Shown here: positions 1 through 6,487 of the stretch, piece after piece
How the letters are laid out: each line of letters begins with the position of its first letter
Numbering within the stretch: the stretch's first letter is position 1
DNA from: Bacteroidaceae bacterium
GTDB lineage: Bacteria > Bacteroidota > Bacteroidia > Bacteroidales > Bacteroidaceae
Direction of reading: 5' to 3'
Length of the DNA stretch: 24,282 bases
Assembly: GCA_900770655.1 (NCBI GenBank)
Contig: CAAGLA010000044.1
Coordinates: 1-24,282, forward strand
Position numbers and translations under genes: made by a program
Notes under the pieces: model-generated
The model's database searches: none
Told to the model about the DNA's origin: nothing
Seen by the model: the letters and a program-made list of their open reading frames with translations, nothing else

Positions 1-13
1 CTCGAAAATTTTC

Positions 14-45
14 AGGGATTGACTTCGCTTTGCTTGTCCATCCCT
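14..45. repeat. Small hairpin near the left edge
   Basis: AGGGAT (14-19) pairs with ATCCCT (40-45), and an inner GAC/GTC adds three more pairs after one mismatch. The loop is pyrimidine-rich. No gene covers it. It may be the end of a transcript entering from outside the window; nothing else is recognisable in bases 1-60. Confidence 0.35.
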
Positions 46-60
46 TTCAGGGGCTCCTTT

Positions 61-178
61 GCAAGAAACAAGAACGCTGTCGCGTTTTCCTTGTTTTGCT
101 CTCTATCCAGTCCGTGAGCAAGCTCCCGACTGGCTATAAAGCAAAACAAGAGAACTTTTCAGTTCTCTTGTTTCTTGC
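61..178. repeat. Long imperfect inverted repeat containing two sub-hairpins
   Basis: The arm at 61-112 and the reverse complement of 128-178 share GCAAGAAACAAGA, then TTGTTTTGCT, then CCAGTC, with a 15-base spacer between the arms. Each arm also folds by itself: the right arm has an 11-bp stem (the tRNA-Ser terminator), and the left arm has AACGC-TGTC-GCGTT flanked by ACAAG/CTTGT. The inner stems differ in sequence between the copies yet remain paired, so structure appears to have been kept. The right arm begins exactly where tRNA-Ser ends. It could be two diverged, oppositely oriented copies of a terminator or a small palindromic element. Confidence 0.6.
146..171 (-). terminator. Terminator of tRNA-Ser
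   Basis: An 11-bp perfect stem (146-156 with 161-171) closes a loop that reads GAAA in the minus-strand RNA. A short T run follows. It lies 7 bases past the tRNA 3' end, where a Rho-independent terminator is expected. Confidence 0.6.
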
Positions 179-262
179 GGAGAGGGAGGGATTCGAACCC
201 CCGGTACCTCTCAGTACGTCGGTTTTCAAGACCGGTGCAATCGACCACTCTGCCACCTCTCC
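178..262 (-). tRNA. tRNA-Ser (anticodon UGA)
   Basis: On the minus strand the 85 bases fold as a class II tRNA. The acceptor arms are GGAGAGG (262-256) and CCTCTCC (185-179), with discriminator G at 178. The anticodon loop reads CTTGAAA and so carries TGA. A variable arm typical of tRNA-Ser follows, and the T-arm has GGGGG-TTCGAAT-CCCTC. The 3' CCA is not encoded, since the genome continues CAA. It reads UCN serine codons, mainly UCA. It stands alone and is followed by a strong hairpin terminator. Confidence 0.95.
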
Positions 263-433
263 AAAGATGTTTATTTGCCAAAGGAATGTGGTCTTTCCGT
301 TTTGACGTTGCAAAATTATGCCAAAAATGGGAGCTATGCAAGTTTTTTGGAGAAAAAGTTGAAAATATTTTTACTTTTATACCTTTTTTGTCTTTTTGTT
401 CTCTTTTTTCTCTCCGTTTTTGTTCTTTATTGT

Positions 434-1236
434 ATGGTCAGGTTGTGTTTTTCTCTTTTGGGGCTCTTGCTTGCTGGCTGCGCTCTTTCTTCGTGTTCTG
501 TGCGCAATTCTTTTTCTACGGAATTGCCTTTGCAGGTGGCGCATCGTGGCGGTGCTTCTCTGGGGCCCGAAAATACTCTTCTCTGCGTGGAGCGTGCTAT
601 TATTGCCGGTGTTGCTGTGGTTGAGGTCGATGTACGTGTGACAGCCGATAGTGTTGCTGTTATAATGCACGATGCTTCTGTTGACCGCACTACTAATGGG
701 AGCGGTCTTTTGGCCGGGATGTCGCTTTCTTCGGTAAAAGAGCTCTCTATTGTAGATAACGACGGGGCGCTCACTGCGGAACGTGTTCCTACTCTTTGCG
801 AGTTGCTGGAATTTGTTGACGGGCGTTGCTGTCTCTTGCTCGATATTAAGGATTCTGCTGCGAGTGGGGTGGTGGAGGCGGTGCTTGCCGCTGTTGATAA
901 ATGTGGTGCTGCATCGTGGGTGGCCGTGCAGTCGTTCAGCGACAGCGTGCTCCGTAGGTTCCGCTCTCTTGGGGCGCCGTTTCCGCTGGAAAAACTTGTC
1001 GTTTTTAAATTCCTCTTTTGCCCATTATATTCGACGGCTCGTTGCGGTTCTTTTCTTTTCAGAAGTATTCCTATATATCCTCCTTCAACATAAACCGGCA
1101 TTTTCTCAGCTCTGCCTTTATAGATTATCTGCACAGGAACGGTAAGGCGGTAAAAGCGTGGACATTCGATTGTGATTCAGAACTGAAACCTGTCGTTTTT
1201 TCTCTCGATGCCATAATTACAGATTGTCCAAAATAG
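434..1236 (+). pseudogene. Glycerophosphodiester phosphodiesterase lipoprotein, frameshifted
   Basis: GDPD-family enzymes hydrolyse glycerophosphodiesters to glycerol-3-phosphate and an alcohol. The start at 434 gives a lipoprotein signal ending in LLAGC (Cys16), so the product would be a periplasmic or membrane-anchored lipoprotein. Family motifs are present: AHRGG with ENT, the metal-site run EVDVRVTADSV, MHDASVDRTTNGSG, and LLDIKDS. After residue LEKLVVFKF at about 1012-1018 the frame breaks. The missing C-terminal third continues one frame over as LPIIFDGSLRFFSFQKY through AFIDYLHRNGKAVKAWTFD to ITDCPK, stop at 1236. Restoring one T in the run at 1016-1019 would give an uninterrupted protein. 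Either a recent pseudogene, a sequencing error in a T run, or homopolymer phase variation. Unshifted, the first frame would stop at 1093. Confidence 0.85.
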
Positions 1237-1278
1237 TTGCGGAATATAGGAATTTGCTCTTTTTAAATTGGAATGATT

Positions 1279-1306
1279 ATAAAAATGATATTATTTTTAT
1301 TTTTTT
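1279..1306 (+). terminator. AT-only hairpin with T run after the GDPD gene
   Basis: ATAAAAAT (1279-1286) and ATTTTTAT (1293-1300) form an 8-bp stem followed directly by six T. All pairs are A-T, so the stem is weak, but placement between the GDPD stop and the pflB promoter fits a terminator. Confidence 0.35.
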
Positions 1307-1352
1307 AACGATAATATCTTCTTTTATGTAATGGTCGAATAATTTTTTTTAT

Positions 1353-1360
1353 TACCTTTG
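1353..1360 (+). promoter_or_regulatory. Bacteroidota -7 element of the pflB promoter
   Basis: TACCTTTG matches the TAnnTTTG consensus; no clear TTTG is seen at -33. It lies 72 bases before the pflB ATG. ACCTTT (1354-1359) is inverted 8 bases later as AAAGGT, giving a small hairpin over the expected start of transcription. Confidence 0.6.
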
Positions 1361-1432
1361 CACTCGAAAGGTTTTTTAAGACTTTTGTCTGCCTATTTTG
1401 AAATATTCTTAAATATAGATAAATTTTTAACT

Positions 1433-3661
1433 ATGGAAAAGAAACTGAATTTTAAAGATGGCTTGTGGAGCAAAGAGATCAATGTTGGTAACTTTGTACA
1501 CGAGAACATTACTCCTTATGAGGGTGATGCTTCTTTCTTGGCTGGTCCTACAGAAAGAACTAAGAAGGTATGGAACGTTTGCCTTAAGGCTCTCGAAGAG
1601 GAGCGCGCAAACAACGGCGTACGTTCTTTGGACAACTCTACCGTTTCTACAATCACATCTCACAAGGCCGGTTACATCGATAAGGAAAACGAACTTATCG
1701 TAGGTCTCCAGACCGACGAACTGCTGAAGCGTGCCATTAAGCCTTTCGGTGGTATCAAGGTTGTTGAGAAGGCTTGCCGTGAAAATGGCGTAGAGGTAGA
1801 TGACAAGGTAAAGGATATCTTCTATCACTATCGCAAGACTCACAACGATGGTGTATTCGATGCATACACAGAGGAAATACGTATGTACCGTTCTTTGGGT
1901 TTCCTCACAGGTCTGCCCGATAACTACGCTCGTGGTCGTATAATCGGTGACTACCGTCGTCTTGCTCTCTATGGCGTTGACCGTCTTATTGAGGTCAAGA
2001 AGGCCGACCTTAAGGGTCTGCTAAGCCCAATGACTGAGCACACAATCCGTCTTCGCGAAGAGGTTGCCGAGCAAATCAAGGCTCTTAACGAAATGAAGGT
2101 TTTGGGTGAGTACTATGGTCTCGACCTTTCTCGTCCTGCAACATCGGCTCAGGAGGCTGTTCAGTGGACCTATATGGCATATCTTGCTGCAGTTAAGGAG
2201 CAGGACGGTGCCGCAATGTCACTCGGTAACGTTTCTTCATTCCTCGATATCTATATCCAGTACGACCTCGACAACGGCAATATCGACGAGACCTTTGCAC
2301 AGGAGCTCATCGACCAGTTCGTTATAAAGTTGCGTATGGTACGTCACTTGCGTATGCAGTCTTACAACGACCTCTTTGCCGGTGACCCCACTTGGGTAAC
2401 AGAGGCTATCGGCGGTCGTTTCAACGATGGTCGTACAAAGGTTACAAAGACCTCTTTCCGCTTCTTGCAGACACTTTACAACCTCGGTCCCTCACCAGAA
2501 CCTAATATGACAGTTCTGTGGAGCCCTGAACTTCCCGAAGGCTTCAAGGAGTTCTGCGCAAAGGTATCTATCGATACATCTTCAATCCAGTACGAGAACG
2601 ATACATTGATGCGTGAGGTTCGCGAGTGCGACGACTACGGTATTGCTTGCTGTGTATCTTATCAGGCTGTAGGCCGTCAAATCCAGTTCTTCGGCGCACG
2701 CTGTAACTTTGCCAAGGCGCTCTTGCTTGCTATCAACGGCGGACGTTGCGAGAACACTGGTACTGTTGTAGTAAAGGATATTCCTGTTCTTTCAGGCGAC
2801 GTTCTCGACTACGAGGAGGTTCTTGCAAACTACAAGAAGGTGCTTATTGAGATTGCACGTGTATACAACGACTCAATGAACATCATCCACTATATGCACG
2901 ACAAGTACTATTACGAGAAGGCACAGATGGCCCTTATCGACACCGATCCTTCAATCAACCTTGCATACGGTGTTGCTGGTCTCTCAATAGCAATTGACTC
3001 TTTGTCTGCTATCAAGTATGGCAAGGTTACTGTTAAGCGTAACGAGCTCGGTTTGACAGAGGCTTTCGATATTGAGAACGACTTCCCCTGCTTCGGTAAC
3101 GACGACGACCGTGTTGACCACCTTGGCGTAGACTTGGTTTACTTCTTCAGCGAGGAGCTCAAGAAGCACCCTGTTTACAAGAACGCTAAGCCTACATTGT
3201 CATTGCTTACAATTACATCTAACGTAATGTATGGCAAAAAGACCGGTGCTACTCCCGATGGTCGTGCTAAGGGCGTTGCTTTCGCTCCGGGTGCCAACCC
3301 AATGCACGGACGCGACAAGAACGGTGCTGTAGCATCACTCAGCTCTGTTGCAAAGCTCCGCTACCGCGACTCTCAGGACGGTATCAGCAACACATTCTCT
3401 ATCATACCAAAGTCACTTGGTGTTGACAATGAGACACGTGTCGAGAACCTCATTACATTGATGGACGGTTACTTCACAAAGGGTGCACACCACCTGAACG
3501 TGAACGTTCTGAACCGTGAGATGCTTATGGATGCTATGGAGCACCCCGAAAAGTATCCGCAGTTGACAATTCGTGTATCGGGTTATGCTGTTAACTTCAT
3601 CAAACTGAGCCGCGAGCACCAGTTGGAGGTTATCTCACGTTCTTTCCACGAGCGTATGTAA
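1433..3661 (+). CDS. pflB: Formate C-acetyltransferase (pyruvate formate-lyase)
   Basis: This cytoplasmic glycyl-radical enzyme converts pyruvate and CoA into acetyl-CoA and formate during anaerobic growth. The protein is 742 residues from the ATG at 1433, close to the usual 740-760. An in-frame upstream start would lie inside the promoter, and the N-terminus NITPYEGDASFLAGPTERT fits the family only a short way after Met1433. The adjacent catalytic cysteines are Cys406-Cys407 in YGIACCVSYQ. The radical-bearing glycine is Gly717 in RVSGYAVNF near the C-terminus. The activase gene pflA follows after 107 bases. Codon use is strongly biased to C/G-ending codons, as expected for a highly expressed gene. 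No frame or active-site defects are visible. Confidence 0.97.
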   Translation: MEKKLNFKDGLWSKEINVGNFVHENITPYEGDASFLAGPTERTKKVWNVCLKALEEERANNGVRSLDNSTVSTITSHKAGYIDKENELIVGLQTDELLKRAIKPFGGIKVVEKACRENGVEVDDKVKDIFYHYRKTHNDGVFDAYTEEIRMYRSLGFLTGLPDNYARGRIIGDYRRLALYGVDRLIEVKKADLKGLLSPMTEHTIRLREEVAEQIKALNEMKVLGEYYGLDLSRPATSAQEAVQWTYMAYLAAVKEQDGAAMSLGNVSSFLDIYIQYDLDNGNIDETFAQELIDQFVIKLRMVRHLRMQSYNDLFAGDPTWVTEAIGGRFNDGRTKVTKTSFRFLQTLYNLGPSPEPNMTVLWSPELPEGFKEFCAKVSIDTSSIQYENDTLMREVRECDDYGIACCVSYQAVGRQIQFFGARCNFAKALLLAINGGRCENTGTVVVKDIPVLSGDVLDYEEVLANYKKVLIEIARVYNDSMNIIHYMHDKYYYEKAQMALIDTDPSINLAYGVAGLSIAIDSLSAIKYGKVTVKRNELGLTEAFDIENDFPCFGNDDDRVDHLGVDLVYFFSEELKKHPVYKNAKPTLSLLTITSNVMYGKKTGATPDGRAKGVAFAPGANPMHGRDKNGAVASLSSVAKLRYRDSQDGISNTFSIIPKSLGVDNETRVENLITLMDGYFTKGAHHLNVNVLNREMLMDAMEHPEKYPQLTIRVSGYAVNFIKLSREHQLEVISRSFHERM

Positions 3662-3681
3662 TAAAACATAAATGTTTAATG

Positions 3682-3715
3682 AAAATAGGCTGGCTCACAA
3701 GGTCGGCCTATTTTT
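3682..3715 (+). terminator. Hairpin between pflB and pflA
   Basis: AAAATAGGC (3682-3690) pairs with GCCTATTTT (3706-3714), a 9-bp stem followed by T's. It has the form of a Rho-independent terminator but lies between two genes whose products must work together. It may allow partial read-through so that much more pflB than pflA is made. Confidence 0.6.
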
Positions 3716-3768
3716 GAATACAAAAAACTTAACGAAACTAATCCAACAGTTTCTTAATCTTAAAAGAT

Positions 3769-4500
3769 ATGACTATCAGAGTACATTCATACGAATCGCT
3801 TGGTACATTCGACGGGCCGGGTCTGCGTCTTGTTGTTTTTCTGCAGGGCTGTAACTTCCGCTGTCTCTACTGTGCCAACCCCGACACCATTGACGCTAAG
3901 GGCGAAAGCAAGGAGACCGATATTGAAGATATTGTACGTATGGCAATGAACGAAAAGCCTTTCTTCGGCAAGAGAGGTGGAGTGACATTCAGCGGCGGCG
4001 AACCTACCTTTCAGGCAAAGGCACTTATCCCGCTGGTAAAGCGTTTGAAGGAGCAGGGGATACACGTCTGTCTCGACACTAACGGCAGCATCTGGAACAG
4101 CGATGTAGAAGAACTACTCTCGCTTGTAGATCTTGTAATGCTCGATATCAAGCAGTTCAATCCCGAACGCCATACAATACTCACCGAGCGCCAGAACAAA
4201 CAGACGCTCGCTACTGCAAAGTGGCTGCAGGACAACGGCCGTCCTTTCTGGTTGCGCTATGTCCTTGTTCAGGGCTACAGCGCATTCGAGGAAGATATGC
4301 GTGCTATGGGCGAGCACTTCAGGAACTACGATATGATAAAACGTGTAGAGGTTTTGCCCTACCATACACTTGGCGCACATAAGTACGAGCCTCTTGGAAT
4401 GGAGTACAAGCTCAAAGGGGTAAAGGAGAATACCCCCGAGCAATTAGATGCAGCAAAGGCTCTCTTTGACGAGTATTTCGATTGTGTATTTGTCAACTGA
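3769..4500 (+). CDS. pflA: Pyruvate formate-lyase activating enzyme
   Basis: This radical SAM enzyme installs the glycyl radical on PflB using S-adenosylmethionine and a [4Fe-4S] cluster. The protein is 243 residues, the normal length. The cluster motif CxxxCxxC is Cys28-Cys32-Cys35 (GCNFRCLYC), preceded by GTFDGPGLR typical of activases. The GGE-like SAM-binding motif appears as FSGGEPTFQ, and LDTNGS and LVMLDIKQF follow the family pattern. The protein is cytoplasmic. The gene sits 107 bases downstream of pflB in the same orientation, and the intervening hairpin probably lowers its expression relative to pflB. No separate promoter was recognised. Confidence 0.97.
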   Translation: MTIRVHSYESLGTFDGPGLRLVVFLQGCNFRCLYCANPDTIDAKGESKETDIEDIVRMAMNEKPFFGKRGGVTFSGGEPTFQAKALIPLVKRLKEQGIHVCLDTNGSIWNSDVEELLSLVDLVMLDIKQFNPERHTILTERQNKQTLATAKWLQDNGRPFWLRYVLVQGYSAFEEDMRAMGEHFRNYDMIKRVEVLPYHTLGAHKYEPLGMEYKLKGVKENTPEQLDAAKALFDEYFDCVFVN

Positions 4501-4512
4501 TGCAGTGCCGTA

Positions 4513-5070
4513 ATGTGTAGCGAAAAGGAAAAAATGATGCGCGGCGAGCTCTACGATGCCAACTACAACCCGCAGCTCATAGAGGAGAGAAATGCCTGCA
4601 AGGCTATGTGCCAGCAGTTCAATCTTCTGCCTTACGATGCTACGGCAGAGCGTGAAAAACTTCTCAGAAGCATAATTGGGAAGACGCCGCAGAGGTTCTG
4701 TGTCGAGCAGTCATTCTGGTGCGATTACGGTTACAATATTACTCTTGGCGAGAACTTCTATTCTAACCATAACCTTGTAATATTGGATGGTGCACCGGTT
4801 ACCTTCGGCGAAAATGTCTTTATTGCTCCTAACTGTTGCTTCAGCACAGCCGGGCATCCTGTAGAGGTAGACCTTCGCAATAAAGGGCTCGAATATGCAA
4901 GGCCCATAAAGGTTGGTAATAATGTGTGGATAGGGGCCGGAGTTACAGTATTGCCGGGGGTTACCATAGGCGACAATGTAACCATTGGTGCAGGCTCGCT
5001 TGTAAACAGGGATATACCGTCGGGCAGTGTTGCGGTGGGAGTGCCCTGCAAGGTAATAAAAGAGTTATAG
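4513..5070 (+). CDS. Sugar O-acetyltransferase (maltose/galactoside type)
   Basis: A 185-residue left-handed beta-helix acetyltransferase of the Maa/LacA group, which moves acetyl from acetyl-CoA to a sugar hydroxyl. The N-terminal helical domain reads MMRGELYDANYNPQL, characteristic of Maa. Hexapeptide repeats follow, seen as IGAGVTVLPGVTIGDNVTIGAG. The catalytic histidine is probably His115 in STAGHP. The start at 4513 is 12 bases after the pflA stop, so it is probably co-transcribed; ATG codons at 4534 and 4537 are alternatives. The link to pyruvate formate-lyase may only be shared transcription, though PFL does make acetyl-CoA. The natural substrate cannot be inferred. The stop codon lies inside the following terminator stem. 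Confidence 0.9.
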   Translation: MCSEKEKMMRGELYDANYNPQLIEERNACKAMCQQFNLLPYDATAEREKLLRSIIGKTPQRFCVEQSFWCDYGYNITLGENFYSNHNLVILDGAPVTFGENVFIAPNCCFSTAGHPVEVDLRNKGLEYARPIKVGNNVWIGAGVTVLPGVTIGDNVTIGAGSLVNRDIPSGSVAVGVPCKVIKEL

Positions 5071-5100
5071 AGAAAGGCGGCCTTTCTCTATAACTCTTTT
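5058..5100. terminator. Bidirectional terminator, 20-bp perfect stem
   Basis: Bases 5058-5077 pair perfectly with 5081-5100 around a CGG loop; A's on one side and T's on the other give a U run in either direction. It separates convergent genes. The acetyltransferase stop (5068-5070) is inside the left arm and the permease stop (5100-5102) overlaps the right end, so both transcripts end within coding distance of the hairpin. Confidence 0.9.
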
Positions 5101-6395
5101 TAATCTTCTTTGCATCTGTATCCAATTGCCTCAATTGCCTCAATAATCTTTTTGGGGTCTATGTTTTCTCCTTTTATGTACGCCGTGCCTTCGGTAAGTT
5201 CAACTCTCATTTCCGTAATCCCTTCAATCTCCTTAAGGCATTTTTCGACATTGGCTTTACAGTGGTTACACATCATCCCCTCTATACGGAATCTCTTTTC
5301 GGTAGAACAGCAACTGTCATTGCAATGGCCTTCGCAGTGGCAGTCACCATCGCAATGGCACTCTCCGCCACAGTGGCAACAGTCTCCCTTTTTTCTGTAA
5401 CGCAGAATAAATGCTGTAACCAGCAGCAATACAAATATGATACTCGATGCTGTTTGCCACCAAGGAGTGCTGTGAACGTGGCAACAGCCGGCGCTGTGGC
5501 TGTGTGCCGCAGCGGTAAACCACTCAGCCGGCAACAAGTAGTCAACTATAGAGCCAAATCCTATGGCGCCTATAATAATTGTGAAGAGGTATATAAGCAG
5601 CGTCTTGCGTCCAAGTACCTTGTTTATAACAAGTATTGCGGCGGTGTTTGTTGCCGGTCCTGCCATAAGCAATACCAGAGCAGCGCCGGGCGATAGACCT
5701 TTCAGCATCAGTGCAGCTGCAATAGGTATGGCACCTGTCGCGCACAAGTACATAGGAACCGAAAATGCAAGTATGACAAGCATATTAAGTATTGGGTAGT
5801 CGTTGAAACGCGTAAAGAACTCGTCGGGTACGGCAACGGTTATTATTGCTGCAATGACAAGGCCAATTACAATCCATTTTCCTAAATCCTGTATCATATC
5901 GACAAAGCCATAGCGTAGTGTGCCTATGCACTTTTGCAGTAAACTCTTCTTCTCTTCGTTCTCTGCAGCGCTCTCTTTTTCGCTTTTATCTTCGCGGCAA
6001 AGGGCGTTGACTGCAGCTCCGCCCGCAAGGGCTGTCACAAGTGCTACAAACGGGCGTAGAATGGCAAATGGAACGCCAAGCAGCGATGCTGTTGCAAGAA
6101 TTGAGTCTACGCCGGTCTGTGGCGTGGATATGATGAATGCTACCGTAGCGCCTTTTGAGGCTCCGGCACGTCTTATAGAGGCCGCCGTGGGTATTACGCC
6201 GCAAGAGCATAGCGGCAGTGGAATACCGAACATAGTTGCCCAGAATACCGAAGCGAAATTATTCTTGGAAAGCCGTTTTGCGTAAATGCTTCTTGGCACG
6301 AATTCGTGCAGAATTCCGGCAATAAGGAAACCGAACAAGAGGTAAGGAGTCATCTCGTTCAGTAATTCAATTATGGGTAGTAAAAAATCTTTCAT
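5100..6395 (-). CDS. SO_0444-type Cu/Zn efflux permease with metal-rich linker and HMA domain
   Basis: A 431-residue inner-membrane permease. The start at 6395 (MKDFLLPIIELLNEMTPY) is chosen because the 15 residues upstream of it lie over the promoter. About eight hydrophobic segments make up the body. The motif PLPLCSCGVIPTA (Cys63, Cys65) and STPQTG are typical of the family linked to copper or zinc export. A His/Cys-rich loop (HSHSAGCCHVHS) and a linker with repeated CHC, GDCHC and GHC motifs (about 328-355) could bind many metal ions. The last 64 residues are an HMA metal-binding domain with MMCNHC (Cys376, Cys379). The gene has its own promoter overlapping a 12-bp inverted repeat, consistent with metal-dependent control. 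Substrate choice among copper, zinc or others is inference. Confidence 0.88.
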   Translation of the reverse strand: MKDFLLPIIELLNEMTPYLLFGFLIAGILHEFVPRSIYAKRLSKNNFASVFWATMFGIPLPLCSCGVIPTAASIRRAGASKGATVAFIISTPQTGVDSILATASLLGVPFAILRPFVALVTALAGGAAVNALCREDKSEKESAAENEEKKSLLQKCIGTLRYGFVDMIQDLGKWIVIGLVIAAIITVAVPDEFFTRFNDYPILNMLVILAFSVPMYLCATGAIPIAAALMLKGLSPGAALVLLMAGPATNTAAILVINKVLGRKTLLIYLFTIIIGAIGFGSIVDYLLPAEWFTAAAHSHSAGCCHVHSTPWWQTASSIIFVLLLVTAFILRYRKKGDCCHCGGECHCDGDCHCEGHCNDSCCSTEKRFRIEGMMCNHCKANVEKCLKEIEGITEMRVELTEGTAYIKGENIDPKKIIEAIEAIGYRCKED

Positions 6396-6407
6396 AATCG
6401 TTAAACA

Positions 6408-6444
6408 ATATTTGCATAGCTGTATGTAACAACTATGCAAATAT
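6408..6444. promoter_or_regulatory. 12-bp inverted repeat over the permease transcription start
   Basis: ATATTTGCATAG (6408-6419) and CTATGCAAATAT (6433-6444) are perfect inverted arms with a 13-base spacer. The arm nearer the promoter overlaps its -7 element. It could be an operator for a dimeric repressor or a 5'-UTR hairpin. Confidence 0.55.
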
Positions 6445-6445
6445 A
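6438..6445 (-). promoter_or_regulatory. -7 element of the permease promoter
   Basis: On the minus strand this reads TATATTTG, a full match to TAnnTTTG, 43 bases upstream of the start codon. The -33 element is not clear. Confidence 0.6.
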
Positions 6446-6487
6446 AATATTTTAACCGGTGTATTTTCCTAATTAATTTTTTTTTAA

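Noticed and set aside
1..60. Possible tRNA or tRNA fragment left of the inverted repeat
   Set aside because: The left arm looks like a tRNA flank, but no acceptor or T-arm consensus (GGTTCGAATCC) precedes it.
30..624. Several overlapping small ORFs, including ones crossing the tRNA
   Set aside because: They read through the tRNA and the inverted repeat, and have no family motifs or start context.
427..1134. Long 235-codon ORF on the minus strand over the GDPD gene
   Set aside because: It is antisense to a gene with clear GDPD motifs and lacks any recognisable domain.
1358..1432. Upstream start extending pflB by 25 codons
   Set aside because: It lies in the promoter -7 element and the extra residues do not fit the family N-terminus.
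5262..5696. Cysteine-rich ORF opposite the metal-permease linker
   Set aside because: It is a shadow of the His/Cys-rich linker and neighbouring coding sequence on the minus strand, with no signal or motif of its own.
6396..6440. Upstream start adding 15 residues to the metal permease
   Set aside because: These bases include the promoter and its palindrome; the start at 6395 gives a normal membrane N-terminus.
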